NCBI GenBank assembly: GCA_905182985.1 | Contig: CAJJDN010000088.1 | Location: 62,001 to 126,000 of the forward strand | Direction of reading: 5' to 3' | Source of the DNA: Paramecium sonneborni | Taxonomy: Eukaryota; Ciliophora; Oligohymenophorea; Peniculida; Parameciidae | Length of the DNA: 64,000 nucleotides | Shown: piece by piece, positions 1 through 14,472 of the stretch | How positions within the stretch are numbered: position 1 is the first letter of the stretch | Layout: each line of letters starts with the position of its first letter | Notes under the pieces: model-generated | Seen by the model: only the letters and a program-made list of their open reading frames with translations | Database searches by the model: none | Told to the model about the DNA's origin: nothing | Program-made: the position numbers and the translations under genes

Positions 1-163
1 TTATTGAATATAATGCTTAAACTTCTTCTCTTTGTCCTTAAAGCTTCTTCCTAATTAACTCTATTAGCTCTGAGTTATCTTATAAGTTTTTTTTATTATT
101 CTTATTAACTTAATTATTAGGATCTTATAAAATTCTCTAATCATCCTGAATTTGTTATATCAT
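1..163 (-). CDS. Hypothetical protein, N-terminal part, runs off the left edge
   Basis: A minus-strand frame opens at ATG 163 and has no TGA down to base 1 (54 codons). It starts MIQQIQDDQRILQDPNN and is rich in Gln, Asn, Lys and Glu, as in a charged coiled-coil or low-complexity N-terminus; many of the Gln are TAA or TAG codons. No domain is recognisable in so short a piece and the rest lies outside the window. The codons upstream of the ATG are also open, so a start further right is possible. Composition is much more protein-like than the opposite strand here, which is why it is kept. Confidence 0.5.
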
Positions 164-194
164 GTATAAATTCAAAATTTTTAATTAAATAAAT

Positions 195-498
195 ATGAAT
201 TTAGAAACAAAGTTAAAAACCTTTATAATTCTATTACAAAAACAATTAAAATAGATATCGAAATTGTTAAAATCAGAGTAACGATAGAAAATTAAAATTA
301 ATTCGATCCATAATATAAAATAGTAAGAAAACAAAAACTTTATAATACTTGATTCAATAGAGAAACTGTAGATTAAAAACATTAAGTCTTTGTTAAAGGT
401 TAATGAATGAGTTAGTTACAAGACAATATTCTTCTTAGTTAATTAAATCAAAAAGAGATCAAAATTAATTACAGAATATTTCTCTTGAATTTTAATGA
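195..498 (+). CDS. Possible small basic protein with one intron
   Basis: ATG 195 opens a Lys/Gln/Ile-rich frame (MNLETKLKTFIILLQKQ...). It meets TGA at about 418 unless a 31-nt GT...AG intron starting in GTTAAAGG is removed, after which it runs to TGA 496-498 and gives 90 residues. No domain is recognised. The start lies only 31 bp from the divergent start at 163, which is very tight. AT-rich DNA with one stop codon leaves many chance frames open, so this could be a remnant or a non-gene. Confidence 0.3.
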
Positions 499-903
499 TT
501 TCAAAGTTTAAAGTTTCGATAATTAGTTTCAAAATAAATTACATAAAAGAGGAGGAACAAATAATTGTTTGACATTAAATCAATATATCTAAATAGAATC
601 TTAAAAAAATAAAAAACTAGAAGTTAAATATGCAATTAGAATATTTATATTATAACAATAAGAAAACAAATAAGGTTTAATAAAATTGAGATCATTTTAA
701 GAGGAAAATATTCAAAAATTCCAATATTCCACTTAAAACAAGAAAAAATATTATTAGAAATGATTAATTAGAATACTCAAATGAGAAACAGCTTTTTATA
801 TTTAGATTGTATTTATAGAGTAATATTTTTCACTTTAATTCCTATTTTAAAAATAAAAGATTCAAGTTAATAATATTTGATAAAGAAACAATCAATAGAT
901 ATT
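499..903. other. Unresolved stretch between the left genes and the kinase 3' end
   Basis: Plus-strand frames are open over much of this stretch, but no single frame has a convincing start, introns and stop, and no protein motif was recognised. It may hold the remains of a gene continuing from 195 or simple AT-rich spacer. The TGA of the downstream minus-strand kinase begins at 906. Confidence 0.3.
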
Positions 904-2915
904 TCAAAGTAATTGTTCCAATTATCCATAATTCATTTATCCTGGTTTTCTTTCTATAAGTAATTCAGGTGATGATGCTTTTTAAAATTGTTTATAGTCT
1001 GACCAATTTTCCATAGTTTTTGAAATCAATTACTAATATCCATGAAGACCAAAAAGAATGAAGGACGGCATTTAAAGCTATAATAATATAATAAAAATTT
1101 TACCTCTTCAGGTAGTAATAAATCTTTTTGACCAGAAATTGACTTAAAATTGGATTTAATTTCTGTAATACTTTGTTTTAAGTATTATAATGAAATTTTA
1201 TAGAAAGATTCATTTTCTGTAATATCATTATTGCAGAGACAACCAATTAACTAATCTTTTTAGAATTCTTTAATATGAATTAGAAATGATACCATTCTTA
1301 GATGCAAGTTTCAAAATTTTCTCAAAATGTCTCATATATTTATCATTATATTCTGAGATAGCTTAACTAAATTTACTATGAGATTCACTCTTTTTATATC
1401 CTTCATAATCATCTAATTAAAAGATATTAACTTATTTATTCTCTTTATCTAAAATAGTTGCCAATTTATTTATTTTGATTGCAATATTTTTACCCATTAA
1501 AAATAGTAATTTATCTCTAATTTCAGTTGAAAATATTTTGCAAGTAGCAAGATTTTATGAAAATTTATATAAGAATCTACAAAAATTGATTTAACTAAAA
1601 AGGACTTCATTATTGGATTTGAATTCCATACTAATGGTTTTTTGTTTTTAGACTTAAGGTTATTATTCTTCAAAAGCACTAGTTTTAGTAATTTTTTATG
1701 GTTATAGTGCTTGTTATTAACTAGATGATCTTTAAATTTATTCTTATAATTTTTTTTATTTAGCTTCATGTAATTTTCTTTTTTCTTCGATTTATTAAGT
1801 TTTATATTCTTTAATAGGAACTTCTTTAACTCCTTGACTTTAAGAGCGTTTAAACTTTTAAATTTATGAAGGTTCAGTAGGAATATTAAGATTAGAAATT
1901 TCTTCAAAAGGTTTTCTAGGAGGAGCTCTTTCAACAGGAGTTAAAGCTCTTTATTCTATGATTTCATGATGAACCATTTCTTTAACTCTTAATCTTTTAT
2001 TTTCATCAACAGATAAACATTTTCTAATAAAATCTTTAGCTTTATCTGTAACAGTAGGAGAAGATGGAATCATTAATTACTAATGCATAATATTTGATAT
2101 TAGAGCAGCTTCTGATGAGGCATTATATGGTGTTCTGCCTAGGAATTAACTTAAATAAATTACCATACAACATTTCAAAGAATACAACACCAATAGCCCA
2201 TACATCTCCTTTTTCGGTATGTCCTTATTATCTCAATGCTTAAGGAGACATATAAAGTGGAGTCCCTACATTGAAATTCTTCCCTTACAATCTAGCTTCA
2301 TGAGCTGGCACAGCAAATCCAAAGTCTGCTAATTTTGGAAGATTCTTATCAATAAGAATATTTGCTGGTTTTATGTCTCTATGAATATATCCCTTCTAAT
2401 TCATTTCATTGACAGCACTCACTACTGATTGCAATATTCGAATTGCTTCACTTTCATCTATCCTTCCCTTCTTTTTTATGTAATTGTTAAGATCTCCCTG
2501 AATATATATTATATTTAGTATTACCGAATCACAAAACTCTGTTATGATATAAGTATTATTCTATGTTTAAAACACATCAAATAACTTCATTATATTTTTA
2601 CTATTAAATGCCTTTAAAGCATTTATTTCATTTTTTAATAGCTATGCATGAATTGATTATTTAACCATTTTCATATCAATAACCTTTATATTTCTATATA
2701 TTTTACTTTTACTGCTACTGGTTCAAGTGTATTTTCATCTCTTCCTTTATAAACCCTACTACTAAAGCCTCTTCCTATTTCATCATTTATTGCATAACTA
2801 TAATGATCTATAGCCTTTCTAGTTTCACTACCTCCTTTATTATGAGCTTCAATATGTTATATTCAATACCACGATTTTAAGGGTAAGTGGGTAAATGAGG
2901 ACGAGTATGGAACAT
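904..2915 (-). CDS. ULK/Atg1-like serine/threonine protein kinase
   Basis: Protein kinase of 620 residues. Six introns (23, 23, 27, 25, 25 and 26 nt from the 5' end) are needed, and the model is then exactly in frame from ATG 2915 to TGA 904-906. The kinase domain covers about residues 35-290: glycine loop GRGFSSRV at 40, VAVK with Lys61, helix-C Glu80, HRDIKPANIL with Asp155, LADFGFA with Asp172, then GTPLYMSPQ and DVWAIGVV. These residues predict an active enzyme. Overall pattern and domain position resemble the ULK/Atg1 group that starts autophagy; that placement is inference. The C-terminal 330 residues are Lys/Gln-rich and unassigned. Sequence 1893-2915 is repeated after the N at 3536. 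Confidence 0.92.
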
Positions 2916-2952
2916 TTTTGTATTTTGAAATAATAAAATTAACGATTTATTA

Positions 2953-3204
2953 ATGACTGGTGATCGCAATATTAATCGAAAATAGGTCAATTACAGAAAG
3001 GCTGGAAAAATCAAAAAGAAACTTCATAAATAATAGATCAAAAAGGCTGCTCTATCTAATAAAACTACTTAACCAAAAACCATTGAAGATATGACTAAAA
3101 AAGATCGTAGAGAACTTGTAAAAAAATAAAAAAAATTGCAAAAAAAATAAAAAAAACGGGATTTAAAAGAAGCTGCAGCCAAAGAAATTGAAGAAGAGAT
3201 ATGA
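2953..3204 (+). CDS. Small lysine-rich protein, possibly C11orf98-like
   Basis: Uninterrupted 83-residue frame from ATG 2953 to TGA 3202-3204, divergent from the kinase with only 37 bp between the two ATGs. The protein is strongly basic (MTGDRNINRKQVNYRKAGKI, then runs of KKDRRELVKKQKKLQKKQ) and ends in an acidic tail. The layout of an N-terminal INR...K-KKKL motif followed by a Lys-rich helix recalls the small C11orf98-like proteins, but this rests on a short basic segment and is weak. A nucleolar or RNA-binding role would fit the composition. An identical copy at 4597-4848 belongs to the assembly duplicate. Confidence 0.6.
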
Positions 3205-3536
3205 TATCTTATAAATATCATTTCTATATAAACTATATTATTTATTATATTAAATCTCTAATTCTTTCTAAATACTTTTGTTAAAATTATCAGGAAGTTT
3301 AAAAAGTTTATCCTAATCTTAAGTAAATATCATACACATTAAACTATTTTTATAGTATTAACTATATTACTTAAGATATTTGTTTAGCATACTATTTACT
3401 TTATAATTATAATATATCAAGAAAACTAAATTTTTTTATTAATATTTTCCTTTTCCATACTTTCTTATTTAGATTTTTTTATAGTTAATTAAATGGACCA
3501 TTTCTTTTTCTCTGAAGATTGACCTGATTCTAATAN

Positions 3537-4559
3537 TAGAAATTTCTTCAAAAGGTTTTCTAGGAGGAGCTCTTTCAACAGGAGTTAAAGCTCTTTATTC
3601 TATGATTTCATGATGAACCATTTCTTTAACTCTTAATCTTTTATTTTCATCAACAGATAAACATTTTCTAATAAAATCTTTAGCTTTATCTGTAACAGTA
3701 GGAGAAGATGGAATCATTAATTACTAATGCATAATATTTGATATTAGAGCAGCTTCTGATGAGGCATTATATGGTGTTCTGCCTAGGAATTAACTTAAAT
3801 AAATTACCATACAACATTTCAAAGAATACAACACCAATAGCCCATACATCTCCTTTTTCGGTATGTCCTTATTATCTCAATGCTTAAGGAGACATATAAA
3901 GTGGAGTCCCTACATTGAAATTCTTCCCTTACAATCTAGCTTCATGAGCTGGCACAGCAAATCCAAAGTCTGCTAATTTTGGAAGATTCTTATCAATAAG
4001 AATATTTGCTGGTTTTATGTCTCTATGAATATATCCCTTCTAATTCATTTCATTGACAGCACTCACTACTGATTGCAATATTCGAATTGCTTCACTTTCA
4101 TCTATCCTTCCCTTCTTTTTTATGTAATTGTTAAGATCTCCCTGAATATATATTATATTTAGTATTACCGAATCACAAAACTCTGTTATGATATAAGTAT
4201 TATTCTATGTTTAAAACACATCAAATAACTTCATTATATTTTTACTATTAAATGCCTTTAAAGCATTTATTTCATTTTTTAATAGCTATGCATGAATTGA
4301 TTATTTAACCATTTTCATATCAATAACCTTTATATTTCTATATATTTTACTTTTACTGCTACTGGTTCAAGTGTATTTTCATCTCTTCCTTTATAAACCC
4401 TACTACTAAAGCCTCTTCCTATTTCATCATTTATTGCATAACTATAATGATCTATAGCCTTTCTAGTTTCACTACCTCCTTTATTATGAGCTTCAATATG
4501 TTATATTCAATACCACGATTTTAAGGGTAAGTGGGTAAATGAGGACGAGTATGGAACAT
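3537..4559 (-). other. Duplicate 5' part of the ULK-like kinase (assembly copy)
   Basis: Second textual copy of the kinase 5' region, starting at ATG 4559 and cut off by the N at 3536. It has the same introns and motifs as 1893-2915. It should not be counted as a second gene. Confidence 0.85.
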
Positions 4560-4596
4560 TTTTGTATTTTGAAATAATAAAATTAACGATTTATTA

Positions 4597-4848
4597 ATGA
4601 CTGGTGATCGCAATATTAATCGAAAATAGGTCAATTACAGAAAGGCTGGAAAAATCAAAAAGAAACTTCATAAATAATAGATCAAAAAGGCTGCTCTATC
4701 TAATAAAACTACTTAACCAAAAACCATTGAAGATATGACTAAAAAAGATCGTAGAGAACTTGTAAAAAAATAAAAAAAATTGCAAAAAAAATAAAAAAAA
4801 CGGGATTTAAAAGAAGCTGCAGCCAAAGAAATTGAAGAAGAGATATGA
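4597..4848 (+). other. Duplicate of the small basic gene (assembly copy)
   Basis: Identical to 2953-3204, shifted by 1644 bp within the block repeated around N 3536. Confidence 0.85.
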
Positions 4849-5060
4849 TATCTTATAAATATCATTTCTATATAAACTATATTATTTATTATATTAAATC
4901 TCTAATTCTTTCTAAATACTTTTGTTAAAATTATCAGGAAGTTTAAAAAGTTTATCCTAATCTTAAGTAAATATCATACACATTAAACTATTTTTATAGT
5001 ATTAACTATATTACTTAAGATATTTGTTTAGCATACTATTTACTTTATAATTATAATATA

Positions 5061-5955
5061 TCAAGAAAACTAAATTTTTTTATTAATATTTTCCTTTTCC
5101 ATACTTTCTTATTTAGATTTTTTTATAGTTAATTAAATGGACCATTTCTTTTTCTCTGAAGATTGACCTGATTCTAATATCTAAGAATTTTTTTCTTTTA
5201 AACCTAAACAATAAAAAAGATCAATGAATACTTTTTAAAGTTAGTTATGTTCTAATTCTATTTAACTAAAGGAGTAAGTATTTTTTAATAGGTAAACCTT
5301 ATTACTAAGCTGCGTATTATAATTTGAATTTTAGGAATAACAAGGCTGAAAATTCAATTTATGGTAAATCTCTCGATTTGAGAATCCAATTACAAAATGA
5401 TATAAATGAGTTTAATTTTCTAAAAGAGAGAAAAACAACAGAAAGCTATTTTTTCTTATGAATAATTGTCAACAGGTACTCAGGGTAAAGATCATATTTT
5501 TTAAGTGCTTTCATAATTTTATCATCATTTTATTGGTATTGACATGTAATTTCGTTTAATGGGACTAAAATTTTGGATTAAGATACTTTTTTTAAAATTT
5601 TTAGTTAATGGAGCATCAGCATATCTAATTTCAGAATAATTATCATTTATCCAAAGATATCTTGTAACTAATTTTTTATCTGTTTAATTAATTTTGAGTA
5701 TTTCTTATCTATTACATACAAATTGTTGAATGGATTATTGTAATCTTATTTCATAATTTTTAATTGCATAATCTAATCTATTAATGAATAGTTTATTGAA
5801 ATTATGTAACAATATTTTATCATTAATCACTAGTTTTTCTTATTTATATTAAACTTTAGTATGGTTATCTATTTAAGTTCTTGAAATGACAAGATTTCTC
5901 TATTACTTAATAAAGATAAAGATACTTCATTTAATTCAACTAAATCTCCTTTCAT
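5061..5955 (-). CDS. Hypothetical protein, 275 residues
   Basis: The frame starts at ATG 5955 (MKGDLVELNE) and, after introns of 20, 22 and 25 nt, runs to TGA 5061-5063. The 828 coding bases are exactly in frame. The sequence is mixed polar and hydrophobic, with several Gln-rich helical stretches (for example IKNYEIRLQQSIQQFV) and a basic tail; no domain or signal peptide is recognised. A plus-strand frame at 5224-5461 is also open but overlaps this gene and is less consistent. The last 119 bases are repeated at 3417-3535 by the assembly duplication. Confidence 0.75.
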
Positions 5956-6019
5956 GGTAATGTACATAGTTAACTGAAAAAAATTTATGTATTTATATAA
6001 TATTAATTAATTAAACGAC

Positions 6020-6459
6020 ATGATACCAAAATTATTGTCAATATTATTTGGAACAATCAGTACAATGATAATAGGTTTCTATTGGTACTCAGTTATTTTT
6101 CGTGATCGATATATGAAAGAGGCTAATGTGAAATTAGAAAAAGAAAAGGAGAACAATTAATAAAATAATTAACCTTTATTTTTAGAATTGGCAGGAAGAC
6201 TTTTATAAGCTTGTTTAATAACAATCTTTTACAACATTTTAAAGTTAAAAGTAATGAATCAAATTTATAATAGGATGAACGTGATTTAATTTTGGCGCTT
6301 TCTTTAGCTGTGTTTTTTTGTATAAGTTTTCAAGTACAATATTATACATCGAAAGTTGTTTGGGAATACAAGACATGGAATTATTTTGTTATAAAGATGT
6401 GTGAACAATTTATTTCGTTCTCCACTCTTTCCATAATTGCATACATTTTTGTAAAGTGA
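6020..6459 (+). CDS. Small four-helix membrane protein, DUF1761-like
   Basis: One 23-nt intron gives 138 residues from ATG 6020 to TGA 6457-6459. Four hydrophobic segments are visible: an N-terminal one (LLSILFGTISTMIIGFYW) followed by YSVIFRDRYMKEA, one around ELAGRLLQACLITIFYN, one around LILALSLAVFFCISFQ and a C-terminal one (SFSTLSIIAYIFVK). The N-terminal G-x-x-WYS-x-x-F-R-D-x-YMKE pattern and the four-helix layout fit the DUF1761 family, whose function is unknown. The family call is from pattern memory and is moderate. The gene lies between two minus-strand loci. Confidence 0.65.
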
Positions 6460-6481
6460 TCTATGATTCAAATTTTTCATA

Positions 6482-9400
6482 TGTTATCAATGCGCCAAAA
6501 TTACTTATTTTTTCCTTGGCACATTATTATGTACAAAACCAAGTTTTTGATTTAAGGCGGTCTGTTAAGCCATCTAAGTTGAAGCATTTTGTCCACTTTT
6601 AATTATATATTCTTTAGATCATAAAATAGATCTTAATTTGAATTAGTTAGAAATATCAAAGCTAAATCTCTTTTTCTTGCTCTACCATTTCTCATGTTCT
6701 ATTAATAAAATCCTTTAAAAAACATTTGTTATTTAAATATTTTTTGGAGCATAAAAATTGATAACCATTTAAATTCGTTAAAAATGTAATCTCTAGGTAC
6801 AAAATCTGTAGCTTTTAGAATATCAATCATTTTTGATTTAATACTATCAACTGAAGCTTCTCCTAATTATTAGATTTTGCTTCCAAGATAAACTACAGAA
6901 TTACTTCAAAATATTTGGCTTCTATTATCACTCCATATTTCTGGCGGTATATTTTCTGCTAACAATTTCTAGAGTTGATTAATAAAAATTCCTTAACCAT
7001 TTCTATTTTTTATTCAATATCTTTATTGCCTCCTTCTGGTTCTCCAATTATAATAAAACCAGATGTTTCTTAAAAATCTTTTGTCTAATTTTTCAATTTC
7101 ATCATACTTTTCTCCAGCCTACACTAATTTTTCTTCTATATCTGCAGCAATTTCATTTAAGTAGTAATTGAATCTAAGAAATAATTAACATCTAATTCAA
7201 ATCTTAAATCAATCATTTTATTTGCTTCATCTAAAACGATCTATGAACACCATTATTAGTCTAACTATTTTTTCATTAAAAAATCATTAATTCTACCTAG
7301 TGTTCCTATTATCATTTCAATTCCTTTTTTTAAATTAAATTCCTATTCTTCTTATTCCAACTATTACAAATGATCTCAACTTTTAACCTGTAATTCTCTT
7401 GGTGGAGCCATTTTTTAATGAATAATGTTCATCCTATTTTTGTAATTTTAATAAGTAATTTATTAAATTAATTAAAAATGCAGTTAATTTACTGCTACCT
7501 GTAGATGTAATATTTCTTTCTAAACCTATTAGTATAATTGGTTTTAGCCTTGCATAATTAAATTTTAAATAGAGTTCATTAAATTTTTAGGTAATAGTAT
7601 TTTATTCCATTCTCTAATCAGATTTAGAACTCTTCCTTCGTCCATTAATTAAGATATTCATATCTTCTCTAATTTTCTCCAATATATTGTAGTAACATGT
7701 GGATTACTTAATCCAATAATCTTAAGTTTGTAATTAATTACAATCTTTGTCTTACTATACTTTCGAAAGTTATCCATTCGCATTTATTTTTTTTCATATA
7801 TAATGGATTAAAATTAATTGAAGTATCTATCTTCTGTAGTATCCCATTCCAAATTAGATCTATCTTTTTACTTTTCAGAATGTTTTAAGATCTTTTTCTT
7901 CACTTTATTTAATCTATATATAGCATTTTAATATGCATAAGTTCTTCTTAATTTTCTCAATTCATCCATTTACATTATTGGAACTGTAAATCTCTTATTT
8001 CATATTATTTAATGATTATTTTTCTCTTTGCTTTTTGATCTACTTTTCCTTTTAGATATTTTTCTCTCTATTATTTATCTTATTTTTGATTATCACCTAA
8101 TATATTCACGAAGCTTATTTCTAAAATGAATATATTATTTACCAATCTATCTTCTTATTTTATTTTTATTNTGTTATCAATGCGCCAAAATTACTTATTT
8201 TTTCCTTGGCACATTATTATGTACAAAACCAAGTTTTTGATTTAAGGCGGTCTGTTAAGCCATCTAAGTTGAAGCATTTTGTCCACTTTTAATTATATAT
8301 TCTTTAGATCATAAAATAGATCTTAATTTGAATTAGTTAGAAATATCAAAGCTAAATCTCTTTTTCTTGCTCTACCATTTCTCATGTTCTATTAATAAAA
8401 TCCTTTAAAAAACATTTGTTATTTAAATATTTTTTGGAGCATAAAAATTGATAACCATTTAAATTCGTTAAAAATGTAATCTCTAGGTACAAAATCTGTA
8501 GCTTTTAGAATATCAATCATTTTTGATTTAATACTATCAACTGAAGCTTCTCCTAATTATTAGATTTTGCTTCCAAGATAAACTACAGAATTACTTCAAA
8601 ATATTTGGCTTCTATTATCACTCCATATTTCTGGCGGTATATTTTCTGCTAACAATTTCTAGAGTTGATTAATAAAAATTCCTTAACCATTTCTATTTTT
8701 TATTCAATATCTTTATTGCCTCCTTCTGGTTCTCCAATTATAATAAAACCAGATGTTTCTTAAAAATCTTTTGTCTAATTTTTCAATTTCATCATACTTT
8801 TCTCCAGCCTACACTAATTTTTCTTCTATATCTGCAGCAATTTCATTTAAGTAGTAATTGAATCTAAGAAATAATTAACATCTAATTCAAATCTTAAATC
8901 AATCATTTTATTTGCTTCATCTAAAACGATCTATGAACACCATTATTAGTCTAACTATTTTTTCATTAAAAAATCATTAATTCTACCTAGTGTTCCTATT
9001 ATCATTTCAATTCCTTTTTTTAAATTAAATTCCTATTCTTCTTATTCCAACTATTACAAATGATCTCAACTTTTAACCTGTAATTCTCTTGGTGGAGCCA
9101 TTTTTTAATGAATAATGTTCATCCTATTTTTGTAATTTTAATAAGTAATTTATTAAATTAATTAAAAATGCAGTTAATTTACTGCTACCTGTAGATGTAA
9201 TATTTCTTTCTAAACCTATTAGTATAATTGGTTTTAGCCTTGCATAATTAAATTTTAAATAGAGTTCATTAAATTTTTAGGTAATAGTATTTTATTCCAT
9301 TCTCTAATCAGATTTAGAACTCTTCCTTCGTCCATTAATTAAGATATTCATATCTTCTCTAATTTTCTCCAATATATTGTAGTAACATGTGGATTACTTA

Positions 9401-9860
9401 ATCCAATAATCTTAAGTTTGTAATTAATTACAATCTTTGTCTTACTATACTTTCGAAAGTTATCCATTCGCATTTATTTTTTTTCATATATAATGGATTA
9501 AAATTAATTGAAGTATCTATCTTCTGTAGTATCCCATTCCAAATTAGATCTATCTTTTTACTTTTCAGAATGTTTTAAGATCTTTTTCTTCACTTTATTT
9601 AATCTATATATAGCATTTTAATATGCATAAGTTCTTCTTAATTTTCTCAATTCATCCATTTACATTATTGGAACTGTAAATCTCTTATTTCATATTATTT
9701 AATGATTATTTTTCTCTTTGCTTTTTGATCTACTTTTCCTTTTAGATATTTTTCTCTCTATTATTTATCTTATTTTTGATTATCACCTAATATATTCACG
9801 AAGCTTATTTCTAAAATGAATATATTATTTACCAATCTATCTTCTTATTTTATTTTTATT
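6482..9860. repeat. Duplicated 1689-bp block around N 8171 (unmerged contig overlap)
   Basis: Bases 6482-8170 and 8172-9860 match at every position compared, with a single N at 8171. Both copies hold the same decayed helicase, including the same frameshifts, which argues against two independently evolving genomic copies. Confidence 0.9.
6490..8170 (-). pseudogene. Decayed PRP28/DDX23-type DEAD-box helicase (first textual copy)
   Basis: Minus-strand pieces of a spliceosomal DEAD-box helicase are recognisable but lie in different frames. From the N-terminus: LEWDTTEDRYFN, NFNPLYMKKN, NLIREWNKILLPKNLMNSI, ITSTGSSKLTAFL (motif I, with GKT lost), MAPPRELQ (motif Ia), IIGTLGRINDFL (motif Ib), IVLDEANKMIDLRFE (motif II, DEAD changed to DEAN), IIIGEPEGGNKDIEQKIE, ILKATDFVPRD (motif V, GRG lost), MVINFYAPKNIQI and ALIFLTNSNQDLFYDLKN. 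The IGRTGR motif is ruined. At least four frameshifts separate the pieces and no introns explain them. Order and wording match PRP28 rather than other DEAD-box proteins. This cannot encode an active helicase. Confidence 0.85.
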
Positions 9861-9880
9861 CTTCATCTATTAATTAGAAA
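8172..9880 (-). pseudogene. Same decayed PRP28-like helicase, second textual copy with its N-terminal end
   Basis: Assembly copy of the helicase remnant, carrying the same lesions. Only this copy continues rightwards into the original 5' end, a Lys/Gln-rich stretch (QREKNIQKEKQIKKQREKQ) that starts near 9875. The deduplicated locus is therefore one pseudogene of about 1.7 kb whose 5' end faces the CDC5 gene. Bases 9881-10166 are AT-rich spacer with no gene seen. Confidence 0.8.
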
Positions 9881-10166
9881 GAAATTGAGGTTTAATATTG
9901 ACTTACCATTTTAAATCATTCAATAATAATGTTGATATGAAAATTAAGGTTGATGTTCAGCAGCAATCATAATTTAAAAATAAATATTGATTAGATTCTA
10001 AATGAATCATTATTTGATGTATTTATAATTTATATCTTGAGAATGATTTTAAAAAGATTGTAATGTAAACTAATATGATAACAAATATTTATTTAAATAG
10101 GATGTTAATAAAAAATAAAAAAGAATAGATGATAAGTTTAAATAAATTAATTTATTAATATTCTAA

Positions 10167-12487
<2,321 letters not shown>

Positions 12488-12531
12488 AATTTATTATTAA
12501 TATTATGTTATTATTTTTAATTTAAGTAGCN

Positions 12532-13685
12532 CATACAGAAACACCTTTAGTTGGTGGAATGAATAATCCTATTGATATTAGTAAAAATATTGGAAATTAA
12601 ACTCCAAATTAATTAGCTAATCTTTTAAAGGAAACTCCAAAAAGGTAAGTAGAAACTTCAAATGATGCTTTTGGTATTAATATTGAAGAATATGAAAGAG
12701 CATGGGAAGAACCTAGTTAAAGTGTTGCATATATTAATGCTGAATAAGAAAGACAATAATAATTGAAAAATGAATAGAAATTAAAAGAAATGATTAAATA
12801 AAAATTAAAATCTCTACCTAAACCGAAAAATGAATTCACGATTGAAATTCCTAAAATGGATAATGAAGAATAAAAAGAAATGGAATTGTAATTTATTTAT
12901 ATTTATTTTATTTTAGAGAAATGGATGCTGAGGATAAACTAAAGATTATTAAATAAAAAAAATTAGTTGATTAATAAAAAAAATTTAGATAAAAAACATT
13001 AGCTCATCAAAAGAATTTACCTCCACCAAAAGAGTTACCATAGGGTTCAATTTATGAATTTACTCAAGATTAATTTAGAAATGAAATAGAAGATATTCTC
13101 AATTACACTCTAATACAATTAATTAAAGAAGATATTTATGATAATTCTAATGGTTTAGGAGATATTACTCTAGCTAAGGAATTATTATAAGAAGAAAGAC
13201 AAATATTATTAGGAGATTAAAATTTACATGATCTTGATATCATTTGGAATTAAGTCAGATAATAATTATATTTTGACTATGAAGAATCTAAATTTGTAAA
13301 TATTGAAAAAATAGATGAAGAAGTAAGAATGGCTATTTTTATTGAATATTTTAGAAGAACAAGAGTATAATATGAAAAATTAAATAAAAAATAATAATTC
13401 TTTGCAAATCGAATCACTAAATTAATGAAAGGTTATGAAGTGAGAAATCTATAATTAGAATAAGAAATCTAATTATTGAATGATAAAATAGCTGAAATTC
13501 AAATCAATAAGGAAGTATATTAATAAGCATTACATCATGAGAGACATATTTACAGAGACAGAGTTTAAGAATTAGTTAAATATCATGATATGTTGTAAGT
13601 AAAGAGTAATGAATTGCAGGATAAATATTCATATTTGACTAAATAACTTTAGGAATTAGAATAAGAATCAGAAATCTTAGCATGA
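12532..13685 (+). other. Duplicate 3' part of CDC5 (assembly copy)
   Basis: Repeats the last part of CDC5 from HTETPLVGG to the TGA, including the third intron. It has no start codon of its own and should not be annotated as a gene. Confidence 0.88.
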
Positions 13686-13702
13686 AATTTATTATTAATA
13701 TT

Positions 13703-14449
13703 ATGTTATTATTTTTAATTTAAGTAGCATAAGCCATAAATTTTTCAAGAGAAGTTGCATCATAAATTTTTGAGTAAGGAAAACCTGCAATGGTTTTATT
13801 CTATGAAAATTCTCAATAAGATTAATTGAATGAATTTTAGAAAGTGAAAAATGAAAATTTATTATTGGTTGAAGCAAACAATTAGGATAAATCTGTAAAT
13901 AAATTAATCTAATTACTTTAAATTGATTAATTACCAGCTATAAAATTATTGAAATGTGAAGGTAAGACATGGCAAGATGTATAAAGTATTAATTTTGATG
14001 ATCAATTACATTATGATAAGTTGAATAAATTTATCTAAAGATATCAAGAGGGTTAATTATTGTATGATATTTAAAGTGAAGATGTCCCAGGGAAATAAGT
14101 GTAAGAAGGTATTGAAATTGTAGTAGGACATAATTTCGAAGAGCATGTTAAGGATACTAATAGGAATTATTTGATTTATTTTTATTCTTAGGATTGTGAT
14201 TTATGTGCTTCAATGTTATAGAATTTAATTAGATTGAATAATTAGATTAGAACAGGAAAGACATCAATAAAACCAAATAAAGTAAGAATTGGTAAAATCA
14301 ATGGAGAATTAAATAAAATTAATGGACTTAAAATAGAAAGATATCCTACCTTATATCTATATAAAATGAATGATAAGATTCCTATTGAATATAAGGGAGA
14401 TCGAACTACTGAAGGAATGTTAATGTGGATAGAGAGTATGAATTTTTGA
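13703..14449 (+). CDS. Protein disulfide isomerase-like secretory protein with a CDLC motif
   Basis: Intronless, 248 residues. It starts with a signal peptide (MLLFLIQVAQA, cleavage likely near residue 11). Residues about 12-110 look like a thioredoxin fold without cysteines (KPAMVLFYENSQ). Residues about 130-248 form a second thioredoxin domain: NFEEHVKDTNRNYLIYFYSQ, then the redox motif C-D-L-C at 165-168 where classic PDI has CGHC, then the cis-proline loop ERYPTLYLY. Placement in the ER lumen is inferred from the signal peptide. There is no KDEL-type tail (it ends ESMNF), so it may be secreted or retained by another means. The gene follows CDC5 closely on the same strand. Confidence 0.85.
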
Positions 14450-14472
14450 TATATATTTTTTATAAATTAAAA

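Larger units (their letters stand above)
1893..5179. repeat. Duplicated 1643-bp block around N 3536 (unmerged contig overlap)
   Basis: Bases 1893-3535 and 3537-5179 match at every position compared, with the single N at 3536 between them. Each copy holds the 5' half of the kinase, the small basic gene and the tail of the next minus-strand gene (fragment 3417-3535 in the first copy). The kinase is complete only when read left of the N, and the 275-residue gene only when read right of it. This is what an unmerged overlap between two contig ends produces. Confidence 0.9.

Noticed and set aside
1893..5179. Recent tandem gene duplication of kinase and basic-protein genes
   Set aside because: Identity, the N between copies and the cut genes at each edge fit an unmerged contig overlap better; the same pattern recurs at four other N.
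5224..5461. Plus-strand 70-residue frame (MNTFQSQSKYFLIGKPYYQ...) with a 28-nt intron
   Set aside because: It lies antisense to the 5061-5955 gene, whose three introns and longer continuous frame fit better; both strands are often open when only TGA stops.
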